Assembly (NCBI RefSeq): GCF_020595055.1
Contig: NZ_JAJDOO010000006.1
Location: 62,001 to 126,000 of the forward strand
Direction of reading: 5' to 3'
Source of the DNA: Desulfosporosinus shakirovi
GTDB lineage: Bacteria > Bacillota > Desulfitobacteriia > Desulfitobacteriales > Desulfitobacteriaceae
Length of the DNA: 64,000 nucleotides
Shown: positions 8,095 to 17,347 of the stretch, in pieces
Layout: each line of letters opens with the position of its first letter
Numbering within the stretch: position 1 is the stretch's first letter
Program-made: the position numbers and the translations under genes
Notes under the pieces: model-generated
Told to the model about the DNA's origin: nothing
What the model saw: the letters and a program-made list of their open reading frames with translations, nothing else
Database searches by the model: none

Positions 8095-8421
8095 CTAAAC
8101 TAATTTTATCTGCTTTGTTTCAAGTAAGTCTTCAATTGCGTTGGTTACAGCTAGGCCACCACAACGAAGTAAAAAGGTATAACCTTCATCATCTAGTTTT
8201 AATTGTTCACTCAGAGTTTTTAGTGTACCACCAGTAATCGTAAATCTCGCTATTTCTCGTATGATATAACCGGCAAGTAATCTTTTACGGCATTGAGGCG
8301 TATGCTCCCAAAGATTATCTATATCTTCTGTTATCTCATCGGTTTTACAGTCTACCTCTTTTTTATTTTCAGCTCCAGTCATCGAAATAAACTCTTTTAG
8401 TTCTTTAGCGAATTTCTCCAA
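8095..8421 (-). CDS. Hypothetical protein, probably N-terminally shortened
   Basis: A 108-residue soluble, acidic, helical protein of unknown function, ending LAVTNAIEDLLETKQIKLV. The only start in frame is TTG at 8419-8421 without a good ribosome site. The frame stays open 60 bases further upstream, to a TAA at 8479-8481, and that stretch (ASGKGGLKWENEEGRKLV) also looks like protein. The gene may therefore have lost its 5' end or carry a nonsense mutation. No family recognised. Confidence 0.5.
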   Translation of the reverse strand: MEKFAKELKEFISMTGAENKKEVDCKTDEITEDIDNLWEHTPQCRKRLLAGYIIREIARFTITGGTLKTLSEQLKLDDEGYTFLLRCGGLAVTNAIEDLLETKQIKLV

Positions 8422-8642
8422 GACTAGTTTTCGTCCTTCTTCATTCTCCCACTTTAATCCGCCTTTTCCACTGGCTAGTTAAGAGCTTTTTCCAGATTAT
8501 CCAGTGAAACCACTATATTATGACGAACTTATGACAGAGGGACATGTTCAATAACGATTGAACTATATAATTCCCACATATTTATAAATTAATTTTTGCT
8601 TCTTTGGGTAGAATTAATATAAACTCAAGGAGGTAATTTTAA

Positions 8643-8942
8643 ATGAAGATTATTAAAAATGACCTGAAGGAAACTAGGGAAAAACGCATTTGTGAGCATT
8701 TGTTAAACCTTAATAAGAATAACGATACATTTGCAGTTGAATTGGATAATCTTGATGTAAGGATTTATTCAACGTCTGAAAATGACGACGCAATTATTTA
8801 TTTGAAAAAGGAGTCTTTTCACAGAAGTACGTGTGAACCTGAAGAACTTTATAGTTCTCTGATTATTTTTTACGACCTTAATGAAAGGTATCGTCTAATA
8901 TTCAATGCGGATGATACCTTTACTATCAAGACATTGGATTAA
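8643..8942 (+). CDS. Hypothetical protein, 99 residues
   Basis: A small acidic protein, MKIIKNDLKETREKRICEHL, with predicted alternating strands (FAVELDNLDVRIYS and YRLIFNADDTFTIKTLD). It has no signal or membrane segment. An excellent ribosome site, CAAGGAGGTAATTTTAA, precedes the ATG. It stands alone between two unrelated genes. The good start signal and sensible composition make it a real gene; its function is unknown. Confidence 0.7.
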   Translation: MKIIKNDLKETREKRICEHLLNLNKNNDTFAVELDNLDVRIYSTSENDDAIIYLKKESFHRSTCEPEELYSSLIIFYDLNERYRLIFNADDTFTIKTLD

Positions 8943-9054
8943 TAGTTATATTAATCTTTTTTCCATAAACTTCCTCCTCGTAAAGCTATTTTTAATGGGT
9001 GTCTTTACAGATTTATCCACAGTAAACTTTTTGTATACAATGATTATCTATAAT

Positions 9055-9205
9055 GTTCCCAGGGGGTTGGACACGGAGCTGAAAAAGCAAGAGAATGAAG
9101 GTATGAGTAAGAAAAGAAAAACCTACAGCCCAGCGGAAAAAGCGAAGATCGTTTTAGAGGTTCTCAGAGAGGAAAGTAGTCTCAATGAGATAGCCACCAC
9201 TATGG
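9055..9205 (+). pseudogene. IS3-type orfA fragment
   Basis: From ATG 9103 the frame reads SKKRKTYSPAEKAKIVLEV and then LREESSLNEIA, the N-terminal HTH of IS3-family OrfA. After codon 33 the similarity is lost and an unrelated tail follows. The 48 bases before it (GGGGGTTGGACACGGAGC) look like the left end of such an element. No orfB or right end remains, so this is a dead scrap. Confidence 0.65.
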
Positions 9206-9324
9206 AGTCAGTCCACAGCTCATTAGCCGAAGGAAAGTTGAGTTTATTGTACAGTTTGTATGTACTATACTAAGGATATAGGATGTAACCCTCTGTAGTT
9301 GATTCGTGTTTACTTGCAATAGAG

Positions 9325-9780
9325 TTATTTTTTATTCAAAGGCTTCATATATTTTGCAACGATATATGAAGTGACAGCTCCAAGGATCATGAAATTTATA
9401 TAGTAAATAAATTGAGAGTAGGGTTCATTGTTCATTTGAGAAGCAATTCCGGAAATAGGAGCTAAAATCCCAAACGTTCCAAGCCTCCACATTAAGGAAA
9501 CACCTATTGCTTTAATAAGATAATAATCTTTTCCCGATATTCTTAATACAATTGCCGTTAAAACTCCTATGGCACAAGTCATAACAAGGGAGTTTGTAAT
9601 CCCCGTTATATACCCAAAGGGCGTATGGACATAATGTTCTTTTAAGTAAATGTTAGCCCCTGCTTCCCATGGTGCAGTATAATCTGCCCCAAAAGAGCCA
9701 GTGATAAGCCAATCCACTATCTCATAGACGATTAAGGCTACCACTCCAGCTAGGGTCCCCACTGCAATTGTATCTCGCAT
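9325..9780 (-). CDS. Predicted 4-TM membrane protein
   Basis: A 151-residue integral membrane protein. Hydrophobic segments lie near 5-27, 60-80, 88-108 and 125-143, with a conserved-looking loop ADYTAPWEAGANIY. It starts at ATG 9778-9780 after AGAGGAAAAAG. No family is recognised; small YqhR-type membrane proteins have a similar shape, but I cannot claim homology. It is monocistronic. Confidence 0.65.
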   Translation of the reverse strand: MRDTIAVGTLAGVVALIVYEIVDWLITGSFGADYTAPWEAGANIYLKEHYVHTPFGYITGITNSLVMTCAIGVLTAIVLRISGKDYYLIKAIGVSLMWRLGTFGILAPISGIASQMNNEPYSQFIYYINFMILGAVTSYIVAKYMKPLNKK

Positions 9781-9899
9781 AGACTTTTTCCTCTTTTTAC
9801 GAAAGAAATTTATAATTACGAAAAAAACTTTTTTCGCTTAGGCACTAACCCCTTTAACATATATTTTAATTGTCTCCAGAACGAATCCCTGTATACACC

Positions 9900-10079
9900 T
9901 TATGCAATTAAAATCGTTACTCTTTTGTTTTCCTTCTCGATTTGTATTTGAACATCTCCCAACTTATTAGCTGTTCCAAAATAGACCAAAGCTGGTGAAA
10001 TGATTAGAATAACTAACCTCAAATAGTCTCTATTACCTTTGAAAAACTCAAGTATCCCCCTGATTGTAAATGGTTTCAT
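9900..10079 (-). CDS. Small single-TM protein, 59 residues
   Basis: An open frame of 59 codons from ATG 10077-10079 to TAA 9900-9902. It starts MKPFTIRGILEFFKGNRDYL, continues with a hydrophobic helix LVILIISPALVYFGTA and ends in a charged tail with IQIEKENKRVTILIA. The positive-inside start, one membrane helix and balanced tail look like a genuine small membrane protein. The ribosome site is poor. The remaining bases to 10329 hold nothing I can assign. Confidence 0.45.
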   Translation of the reverse strand: MKPFTIRGILEFFKGNRDYLRLVILIISPALVYFGTANKLGDVQIQIEKENKRVTILIA

Positions 10080-10329
10080 ACAACCCCATGCATCGCTTCC
10101 ATCTATGTGTTGTTTCCATTCTTCTTCCTAAATTATCTGGATTTCTATCACTGGTTCCAAGTGTTAACAATGGCACGTTGCGGTAAACTTTGATTAAGAT
10201 ACTTAGCGAGCCCGTTCGGTGTTTTCCCTCAAGGAAGAGCTTATAAAAAGGATTTCATTAACGATTGTAGAATAAAGATGTCTAGGCCAAATTAGTAATG
10301 ATAGTCTGTAGCCAAAAGGAGTAAAAGTT

Positions 10330-11505
10330 GTGTCAAAACAAGCAAATCGCGATGACCCGGAAAAAGCCTTTCTTGATGCGGTAAAAGAAATCAACATAGA
10401 AAATGCCGCCCAGACCGAACCATTCTATTCTCTTAAAGAAATACTCGCGCTTAAAAATATGACTGAGTTGCGCCAGCTCGGAAAAGTGCTCCAAGTTAAA
10501 TATTACAGCAAGCTCCCCAAGGCGGAACTAATTCCTGCTATCGCTGAAACGCTGAAGCAATCTGATACCCTCCGTAACTGCCTTTATACCCTCAATGAAA
10601 TAGAGTGGGAATTTTTCCAAAAGGCCGCTGCAAAAAAACACCTGCAAACTGACAAAGTCTATATTGATTCCTATCATATACCACAAAAAATGGGGTTGCT
10701 CCAATGCTTCTATCACAAGGACAAGCTGTGGTTCATAGTACCGAAAGAACTTAGAGCTACTTTTAGAATAATTTCTGAAACGGACTTCCTTGAGGACAAG
10801 CGTTTTCGTGACCTCCTAAACAGATTCGCCATTGCTGCTGTTTCGCTATACGGCGTCATCAGTCAGGATGACTTCGTCGAACTTTTCAATAGTCATAATG
10901 AGCGACAAACCAACATCGACGAAATGTTTCCACTCTTGCTTAACAATGTTTACAGTGATGTAGGATATTGCTTTTGGGATGAGTACATAGTTGACGATAG
11001 TTTTGAACAAGATGAGTTTGCCGGTGTAAAGAGATTGTTATCAGAGAGAAGCGGGAAACCTAGATATAATCCAAAAAGAGAAGACTTTCTTAAATATTCC
11101 GACTGGGAGTATTACGAGGTCACTCCACAGCTTATCACTATAAAACAGCATCTTTCAAAGTTAATTGACGATCCGGATGTAGTTGAGGAAATCCTCGATG
11201 AAATTCATAATCTGAGTGCTGCGGAAGCAAGGACACAGAATTTTTTTGATTTGTTGGATTCTGCTGGCGTTGTCTTTGATAATATGGAGCAGGCGGGTGC
11301 GATGATGCAACTTATCGTTGATGTACGCAACAATACCCGCTTATGGACTAATTACGGCTATACGCCTAATGAACTTTCTTCACGTGAAAAATCGAACCTA
11401 CGCTTACTTCCCTCTGTTCAAACTAAGTATAACCAGAAGGTCGGTAGGAACGACCCATGTCCTTGTGGCAGCGGAAGAAAGTATAAGAAATGCTGCGGAA
11501 GATAA
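10330..11505 (+). CDS. SEC-C motif protein
   Basis: A 391-residue cytoplasmic protein starting at GTG 10330 behind AAAAGGAG. Its C-terminus is a full SEC-C zinc motif, [16 protein letters not shown] (about 373-389), as in SecA and many stand-alone proteins. Residues 35-80 ([19 protein letters not shown] and [15 protein letters not shown]) resemble a Rho-N/SAP-like helical module. The middle is helical and of unknown role. It is monocistronic. A nucleic-acid or ribosome-related role is possible but not shown. Confidence 0.75.
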   Translation: MSKQANRDDPEKAFLDAVKEINIENAAQTEPFYSLKEILALKNMTELRQLGKVLQVKYYSKLPKAELIPAIAETLKQSDTLRNCLYTLNEIEWEFFQKAAAKKHLQTDKVYIDSYHIPQKMGLLQCFYHKDKLWFIVPKELRATFRIISETDFLEDKRFRDLLNRFAIAAVSLYGVISQDDFVELFNSHNERQTNIDEMFPLLLNNVYSDVGYCFWDEYIVDDSFEQDEFAGVKRLLSERSGKPRYNPKREDFLKYSDWEYYEVTPQLITIKQHLSKLIDDPDVVEEILDEIHNLSAAEARTQNFFDLLDSAGVVFDNMEQAGAMMQLIVDVRNNTRLWTNYGYTPNELSSREKSNLRLLPSVQTKYNQKVGRNDPCPCGSGRKYKKCCGR

Positions 11506-11681
11506 TATGTGCTCCTTAGTTATAAGGGCCAAAACTTCATTTCAAGGCAAGTACTCCTTAAGGATTGCTTGCTCTTTTTTTATTTAGGTTAAACTTAGCC
11601 TTGTGTAGGTGAAAAGCGGATCTTGTGTTTATAATATTATAGAAGGAAATATCGCATACAAATTTTCGAAAGGGCTTTAAT

Positions 11682-12275
11682 ATGAAGAAAACAGCCAATA
11701 ATCATGACGCATCCGGATATATTCTAGAGAGCGCTCGCTTAAAGTTTCGCCAAATAACCCACGAAGATTTTGCTTCCCTCAAAGAAATGCTCTCTGACCC
11801 CAAGGTCATGTACGCCTGGGAACATACCTTTACTGATGATCAAATTCATGATTGGATACAAACTCAATTATCCTACTACAAGCAAGACAACGCAGGCTAT
11901 TTTGCTACTATTGAGAAAACAACCGGGGCATTTGTGGGCCAGATGGGTCTCCATCGCTGTGAATTCAATCAGCAAAGTATTTTTGAAGTTTGCTACATGC
12001 TCAAGCACCGGTACTGGCACTCCGGCTATGCTTTGGAGGGTGTCCGGGCACTGACAAATTATGCTTTTAGAGAAATAAGTTTGCCTGAGGTCTATGCCCA
12101 GATCAAAACAAATAACGCTCCTTCCATAACTGTTGATGAGGGTGTTTTTTTGTGGAATCAAGTTTATTTAGAAGGCTATGTGGTCTTTTCTTGTCGTGTG
12201 CTTTGCGGATATCGCAATAGGATTGCGGCATCTTACAGTACGATTTTCGGTGCAAAAATATCCATTTTGATATAA
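11682..12275 (+). CDS. GNAT N-acetyltransferase with damaged C-terminus
   Basis: A RimJ/RimL-type acetyltransferase. SARLKFRQITHEDFASL opens the fold, and the acetyl-CoA region FEVCYMLKHRYWHSGYALEG is present around 112-130, although the usual RGxGxA is degraded to HSGYAL. YAQIKTNNAPSI matches motif B. After residue 151 the expected segment is replaced by TVDEGVFLWNQVYLEGYV, and the last 30 residues look non-native. Small deletions have probably destroyed the 3' end, so the product may be inactive. Confidence 0.6.
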   Translation: MKKTANNHDASGYILESARLKFRQITHEDFASLKEMLSDPKVMYAWEHTFTDDQIHDWIQTQLSYYKQDNAGYFATIEKTTGAFVGQMGLHRCEFNQQSIFEVCYMLKHRYWHSGYALEGVRALTNYAFREISLPEVYAQIKTNNAPSITVDEGVFLWNQVYLEGYVVFSCRVLCGYRNRIAASYSTIFGAKISILI

Positions 12276-12562
12276 AATTCTTAGATGAGCGAATATAATT
12301 TTCTCGCTTAACTCAGCAAATAATTGTGAAGTGAGATTCACATGAGATAGGAGAAGTTATGTTCACGGCATAACAATGGTCGGGATTCGTTAGACGCAGC
12401 AGAACAGAATCTTGATAAGATTCATGAGAGATCAGCCTAGGTTTCAACACATCCCCCCCAAATTTCATAATCAAAGGTAAAGGTAATAAATGTTACCAAT
12501 ACAACTCGTGAAATGTATAATGAATAATGTTATTTGCGTCCCAAAAAGTGCACTTAGTGGGG
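12276..12562. other. Gene-free stretch
   Basis: No frame longer than about 40 codons with protein-like composition was found on either strand. The right end joins the half palindromic repeat at 12563. No promoter pair or strong hairpin stands out. Confidence 0.4.
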
Positions 12563-12606
12563 GACTAAGCTGGATTAGTTAGACCTCAAAACCGCCGAAT
12601 TTTTAA
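12563..12606. repeat. Palindromic repeat, half copy
   Basis: GACTAAGCTGGATTAGTTAG followed by ACCTCAAAACCGCCGAATTT matches the right half of the elements at 202-268 and 55277-55344. The left arm is missing, and the inner palindrome has decayed on its left side. Confidence 0.7.
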
Positions 12607-12653
12607 TCTCGTTTAAACTGCTGAATTCTGTCTGGCTTGGATGAAAATCAGGA

Positions 12654-13988
12654 TTAAATTGTCCCAAAAATTGATTTAATAAACTCATCGAGTTGATTAT
12701 AATCAAAGCCGTTTTTAACAATCTCGTAATCCTCGAAACGACCGTCTATTTTTATATTTAATGGGTGACCAAAGGTGATTGTCATTTCTTTCTGATCATT
12801 GATATAAAACACAGCCGCAGTTTTCCACCCCACCGCTAATTTCGGATTTTTTGCTTTTTTTAGCAAATAACCCTCCAGATAGCCTGTAAATTCTTTAACC
12901 TTTTGTTTATCCTCAACAATTATTGGCTTACCGGGTGAAACCTCCATATCAAATAATTCAATTTTTGTTATATCGCCGAAGTTTATCTTCGTCATATCAC
13001 TTATGGTTTTCACCTCAAAATCAATAGTTTCCGAGCTTATGATTGTCGATTCAGGTATTGCATCGCCAAGAACCACGACATTATAATTGTTAATCAAATT
13101 ATTATCCAAGTATTCTTTTTGTGATATCGAATTTTCTCCAACTAAAAGCAGTGGATTACAATTATTGCTTGCTGCAGCCGCACCTGATAATCCGTCAGCA
13201 AAATTCTTACCTGAAGTTAAATAAATAGCATTCAGATCCATTTCACTCTTAAACTTATCAATAACTGCTAAGTTCCTTTGATATTTATCTTCTCCGTTTA
13301 TTGCCTCAACATTAGGCAGTTCACTTACTAAAGCCGCGTCTAAGGACGAACCTGCACCAATAACATAGGTTTTGGTTATGTTATGTATCTTTAAATATTC
13401 CTTTACAATATCCGGGATTACATTATGCCGGACGTAAATAATCGGCATGTTCTTTTTAGCCGCTATAGGTGCAACAGATAAGGCGTCAGCAAAATCTTCT
13501 CCGGTTACAATGAAGATTTCATTGACATTGTCCAGTTGGTTGGCAGCCACTATGTTGGTTTCATATTTGTCCTGACCGCTTAATCTGTCAGTTTCAATAC
13601 CCATGGCCTGCAATTGAGCTTCTACAGACGACGAAATCACGCCCGGTCCGCCGATTATGGTAATATATTTAACATTTAAGTCCTTTATCAGCTTCAGGGT
13701 TTCAGCGGGTATATAATTGCTTTGGGTCAAAAGTATAGGCGCATTTTGAGGACCACGACCATATTTTTGAGTTAGGGGTACTGCACTTAACGCATCCGGA
13801 AAATCTTCTCCATATACGAGTATGGCATGAATAGCTTCCTCCCAGACATCAGATATAATTTCTGCCGAAGCAGCATACCGATCAATACCTGACAGGTTTT
13901 TCGTATTCGCTTGTATGTCAGTCGGAAAGGAAAATAAGAAAACCCCTATCACTAACAAAATCACCGGACTAAACCTGATCTTAAACAT
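12654..13988 (-). CDS. Secreted cell wall-binding repeat 2 protein
   Basis: A 444-residue exported protein. The signal peptide is residues 1-28 (basic start, hydrophobic VILLVIGVFLFSF, cleavage near IQA-NT). Residues 32-320 are three CWB2 (PF04122) repeats, each with the hallmarks ERYxTA/GIDRYA, ADALS (DFPDALS, DFADALS, NFADGLS) and a repeat-ending IIGGPGVIS, VIGAGSSL or VLGDAIP. In other Firmicutes, triple CWB2 modules hold proteins on secondary wall polymers. The last 120 residues (SDMTKINFGDITKIELFD onward) form a separate unknown domain, presumably the functional head. Monocistronic. Confidence 0.88.
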   Translation of the reverse strand: MFKIRFSPVILLVIGVFLFSFPTDIQANTKNLSGIDRYAASAEIISDVWEEAIHAILVYGEDFPDALSAVPLTQKYGRGPQNAPILLTQSNYIPAETLKLIKDLNVKYITIIGGPGVISSSVEAQLQAMGIETDRLSGQDKYETNIVAANQLDNVNEIFIVTGEDFADALSVAPIAAKKNMPIIYVRHNVIPDIVKEYLKIHNITKTYVIGAGSSLDAALVSELPNVEAINGEDKYQRNLAVIDKFKSEMDLNAIYLTSGKNFADGLSGAAAASNNCNPLLLVGENSISQKEYLDNNLINNYNVVVLGDAIPESTIISSETIDFEVKTISDMTKINFGDITKIELFDMEVSPGKPIIVEDKQKVKEFTGYLEGYLLKKAKNPKLAVGWKTAAVFYINDQKEMTITFGHPLNIKIDGRFEDYEIVKNGFDYNQLDEFIKSIFGTI

Positions 13989-14397
13989 TCGATCACTTCT
14001 TTCTCTAAATGAATTGAGGTCATTATCCCATACCTTCAGATGTTCACTGCTTTGCTCTTCACCTAATTAGCTGAGAGTCCACAAGCTTTGATAAGCAGGT
14101 GGCTTGAGCAACCATTAGACCGGACAAATCATTACCCCCTCAACCAATGATCTTTATATCTCCTCTTCACTATAAAAAGTCTTTTTCCTCCCAAATAAAG
14201 CAATTAAATAAAAATAAAAAGCTGAATGACAAGTCGCCTTGCGAGCCATGCACGGTCATTTTCCGGACACTGTCTCCGCATTTTAGGTCAATTATATCGC
14301 CTACCGGATGATTAAAGGAGCTTGTTTCTGCGTTTCTCCTGTCATCCGCCTGCACACCTTCCGGAATGTAATTTCCCGATGCAAGCTTAGCCCCGTT
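13989..14397. other. Gene-poor stretch
   Basis: On the minus strand, 14170-14403 is open and continues from the broken response regulator. It contains RNAETSSFNHPVGDIIDLK and DSVRKMTVHGSQGD, which I cannot assign, and ends in a non-native tail. It is probably a fused remnant of the regulator's former neighbour. The remainder shows nothing. Confidence 0.35.
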
Positions 14398-14730
14398 CCT
14401 CAAGCAATTTTTCCCTTACAAAGGTTCTTCCGGGGGCACCTGCCAGCATGAACAATAATTCAAATTCCTTCAGCGGAAGTGTGATCTCTTCGATTTCTGT
14501 CTTCACCAGATATTTGATTCTGATCAATGATGATTTTTCCCACTTCAATAGTTTTTGATAAGGCTATATTACACCGTTTCAGAAGGGCTTTCACACGTGC
14601 TGTAAGCTCCTCCGGTTCAAAGGGTTTTGTCAGATAGTCATCCGCACCAAGTTACAAAGCCCTCTTTTTTTAGGATTAATCGGATTAGTTCACGTATATT
14701 TTCATCATCAACCACTATAATCTTGTTCAT
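14398..14730 (-). pseudogene. Disrupted OmpR-family response regulator
   Basis: Reading left from ATG 14728: MNKIIVVDDENIRELIRLIL is a receiver-domain start. It breaks after KKEGF. In the next frame comes [20 protein letters not shown], the end of the receiver including the conserved Lys. A further frameshift leads to [20 protein letters not shown], the winged-helix DNA-binding domain. About 50 codons with the phosphorylated Asp are deleted, and at least two frameshifts are present. No kinase gene remains next to it. Confidence 0.8.
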
Positions 14731-14816
14731 TGGCAATTTCCTCGACGCGAACTCTCCGCAGATTGCCCACAACAGAACCAAGCTAGCTCATCTGCTGAAT
14801 TCTTTAATTTAATCAA

Positions 14817-15623
14817 CTATTGCTTTAAGAAATCAAGTACAATCTGATTAAATTCTTCCGGCTTTTCCACATTAGGAAAGTGACTACAATCTTTCATCGT
14901 CACTTCCTTGGAGTGCTTGATCTTCTCGCGAATATACTCTCCTATCTTGAGAATAATTTCGCTATCTTTATCAGCAGAAATGAATAAAACCGGGATCTGA
15001 ATCTCTGCCAAGCGTTCGTAAGGAGAAGGCTTCAACTCAGTCTCCCACATAGGATTCCATCGAAATATTTTGGTTGACTCTTTGACTATTTTAATAACCT
15101 TAGCTCTGGCGTCTGCCCTGTTTAGCGATGGAAAAAAGTATTCATAAAAAGGATTGGAAATAAACTTCAGTATCGCAACTTCAGGCCCTTCGGATTGCCC
15201 CGTAATATATATATTCACCATTTCAGAAATAAAATTAGGCGGATAAGGATACCCCGTCAAGCTAGGGCAAACCAAGACCAAGTTTTTTACCATTTTTGGA
15301 TATTGTAGAGCAAAATCAGTCGCAAGAGCTCCTCCAGCAGATGATCCAATAATTGTAATTTCTCTTAGTTCTAAAGCGTCCATCAATGATTTAAAATCTT
15401 CCAAATGTGAAAAAGCATCTATGGGAAGATCCGATTTTCCATGCCCTCGTTTATCAAAACAGATCACTTTATACTTGCTCGATAAGGAATCGATTTGGTA
15501 GTCCCAAATACGATGATTGCAAAATGGGCCCCCATGAATAAGAACTAATGGATCGCCTTCTCCTTTTATAGAATAATACAAACGAGTGTTATTAATTTTC
15601 AGATAACCCTTAATATCTGACAT
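14817..15623 (-). CDS. Alpha/beta hydrolase
   Basis: A 268-residue soluble hydrolase. The oxyanion-loop motif HGGP is at 30-33 and the nucleophile elbow GSSAGG gives Ser95. The acid is probably the Asp in ISADKDSE (about 219-221), and the catalytic His lies in DCSHFPNVEKP near the C-terminus. The class covers esterases, lactonases and haloperoxidase-like enzymes, so the substrate is open. It follows the padR gene by 16 bases and is surely co-transcribed and PadR-controlled. Confidence 0.88.
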   Translation of the reverse strand: MSDIKGYLKINNTRLYYSIKGEGDPLVLIHGGPFCNHRIWDYQIDSLSSKYKVICFDKRGHGKSDLPIDAFSHLEDFKSLMDALELREITIIGSSAGGALATDFALQYPKMVKNLVLVCPSLTGYPYPPNFISEMVNIYITGQSEGPEVAILKFISNPFYEYFFPSLNRADARAKVIKIVKESTKIFRWNPMWETELKPSPYERLAEIQIPVLFISADKDSEIILKIGEYIREKIKHSKEVTMKDCSHFPNVEKPEEFNQIVLDFLKQ

Positions 15624-15639
15624 AATAATTACCTCCTTG

Positions 15640-16200
15640 TTATTTACTTTCTTCGTGAAGATTATTATGAATTTTCAAGGCTTCATCACACCATTCGACA
15701 ATCATTTTTGCCATACGTATTCCAAAGTCTGCAGATAATTTCCAGTATTCAGACTCAAGGCAGGCACGGCTGTCCTGACTTGCCTTTCTAATGATTTCGG
15801 CTTGGTCTGTTTCGTAAAAGTTCAGCAGGTTTTCGTAATAATTACGGAATTCCTCCAGGTGACCGGAAAACTTCTCTGGGTCTGCCTTATTGGCAAAAAA
15901 GACTTTGACTAATGCTGAGTATTTTTGTTCAATTTTTTCCAGAGGCTCATTTAGCCAGCGTTGAAGTTCTTCTAGCCCCTCTTCGGTTATACTATAAACT
16001 TTACGGTTTGGTTTTCCTTTTTGAATTTCAATTTCTGCCTTCAACCAGCACTGGGATTCCATTTGATTTAAAGTACGATAAATTTGAGGCAAAGTGGCAT
16101 TCCAAAAAATCTTAATAGAATGGTCGAAGTCATCTTTTAGTTGATAGCCAGTTGTTGGATGGTAACGTATTAAACCTAGCAATGCATGGGCTAAAGACAA
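15640..16200 (-). CDS. PadR-family transcriptional regulator
   Basis: Read from TTG 16198-16200, which follows GGGGGATTAGAA; the product then begins SLAHALLGLIRYHPTTGYQL, the usual PadR start. The 186-residue protein has the N-terminal winged helix with wing GKPNRKVYSITEEGLEELQR, and a long C-terminal helical dimerisation domain. It heads an operon with the hydrolase. A strong inverted repeat overlaps its promoter, so autoregulation is likely. Confidence 0.85.
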   Translation of the reverse strand: MSLAHALLGLIRYHPTTGYQLKDDFDHSIKIFWNATLPQIYRTLNQMESQCWLKAEIEIQKGKPNRKVYSITEEGLEELQRWLNEPLEKIEQKYSALVKVFFANKADPEKFSGHLEEFRNYYENLLNFYETDQAEIIRKASQDSRACLESEYWKLSADFGIRMAKMIVEWCDEALKIHNNLHEESK

Positions 16201-16219
16201 TTCTAATCCCCCCATTCGT

Positions 16220-16255
16220 ATAGTATTATATATACCAATGCACATATAATACTAT
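16220..16255 (-). promoter_or_regulatory. PadR operator and promoter
   Basis: ATAGTATTATAT (16220-16231) and ATATAATACTAT (16244-16255) form a perfect 12-bp inverted repeat with a 12-base spacer. On the minus strand, TATAAT at 16225-16230 inside the inner arm is the probable -10. The ATAC/GTAT content suits PadR sites. Confidence 0.7.
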
Positions 16256-16372
16256 GCTTCTATAATTAAGTAAATATTAATAATGTCAGTTCAAACACAA
16301 GTTAATTTCCTAGGCTTTGAATTTATTGCACACTCCTCCCCCTCATCCCACTCATCGACTCAAAAACAAAAT

Positions 16373-16421
16373 ACGTTGGCGTGAGAATTTCTATCTTCTC
16401 AACCAACGTATTAAATATTTC
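16373..16421. repeat. Hairpin repeat A (partner at 28291-28341)
   Basis: ACGTTGGCGTGAGAA and TTCTCAACCAACGT form an imperfect hairpin around TTTCTATC. About 80 percent of the bases match 28291-28341, which sits at the truncated end of tnpB. Both copies can also be read on the minus strand as EKIEILTPT. The rest of the gap 16256-16772 shows no gene. Sequences just beyond both copies also share TGCCTTGAGTAG (near 16481 and 28395). Confidence 0.5.
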
Positions 16422-16772
16422 TTGCTGAGCACAAGGAAACATATGGCTTTACAAAACTTACAATGAAGTAACACCCACCTGCCTTGAGTAGACAAAAAAA
16501 ATATCGCCTGAGCCTGATAGGGCCTTGGCGGCAAGTGCTTTTCGGTAACATATACTACTAGCTTAAACGGAAAACTCCACCATTCCCAAATTCAAATGTA
16601 TAGTGGATCAGATGTCAAGACAAAAATAATCCTAAAGATAATGTACCAGATATTGCATAGTAGTAGTCTTCATTTAGTTAGAGCGCAACATTGAATTTTG
16701 TGCTATGTAGTGACTACCGACTGTAGGACTACGCACTCATTTGCAGTAAAGCAAGGTAATATATATCTGCCG

Positions 16773-16842
16773 GAAAATGCCCAGGAAGAACAAGCCTCCA
16801 TATATAGCGAAAAAGAATGCCTTGGCTGCCACCGGAGATTCG
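16773..16842 (-). pseudogene. Fragment of a BceB-type permease
   Basis: About 70 bases match the bceB gene at roughly 35775-35840. Both encode, on the minus strand, ESPVA, then FFAIYGGLFFLGIF. No flanking homology remains on either side. This is debris from another copy of the Bce module. Confidence 0.65.
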
Positions 16843-16923
16843 TTCCATATCTATCCATGACATCCCCTCCCTTTTCGCCTGCCAATCTCATACAAACACT
16901 GCTTTACATCTGCAATGGCTGGA

Positions 16924-17328
16924 TCAGCATAAAATATTAGCCGCATTTTTTATCACAGTCACTAATTCATCCCTTTTCGTGCCGCTAACGCAAACATCAT
17001 AAAAACCCATATCCTTAAGAATTTTAACATCCTGGGGCGGAATGACTCCGCCAATGACAAAGGCCATACTTTTATCAATCCCTTTTTGTCTGGCTAATTC
17101 CAAAAGATGTTTGCCTGTACGCAAATGAGCTCCCGATAGTGAGCTGACCCCAATAATTTGTACATCTTCTTCCATGGCTGCTTTAAGGGCATTTTCTGCA
17201 GTGGTGTTGCCCATATAGACAACTTCCATACCTTCTTCTTTTAAAATGGTACTCACGACGATGATTCCGCGATTATGTGTCTCGGGTCCGAGACAACACA
17301 TTAAAACTTTAATTCTTTTAGCTTCCAA
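16924..17328 (-). CDS. B12-binding subunit of an acyl-CoA mutase
   Basis: A 134-residue Rossmann-type cobalamin domain, equal to the C-terminal domain of methylmalonyl-CoA mutase. Read from TTG 17326-17328 behind AAAGGAAAGGGGTGGACAACA; a longer frame would overlap the large subunit. The base-off His motif appears as ETHNRG (family pattern DxHxxG, with Glu for Asp). SSLSGAH and GGVIPPQD line the dimethylbenzimidazole tail pocket. It lies 19 bases after the large subunit. Split subunits of this type occur in isobutyryl- and hydroxyisobutyryl-CoA mutases and archaeal methylmalonyl-CoA mutases. Confidence 0.9.
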   Translation of the reverse strand: MEAKRIKVLMCCLGPETHNRGIIVVSTILKEEGMEVVYMGNTTAENALKAAMEEDVQIIGVSSLSGAHLRTGKHLLELARQKGIDKSMAFVIGGVIPPQDVKILKDMGFYDVCVSGTKRDELVTVIKNAANILC

Positions 17329-17347
17329 TGTTGTCCACCCCTTTCCT

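Noticed and set aside
11540-11582. Terminator after the SEC-C gene
   Set aside because: GCAAG/CTTGC is only five base pairs with a long loop before the T run; too weak to list.
14170-14403. 77-codon minus frame after the broken regulator
   Set aside because: No family, a non-native hydrophobic tail and no start signal; treated as a fused remnant.
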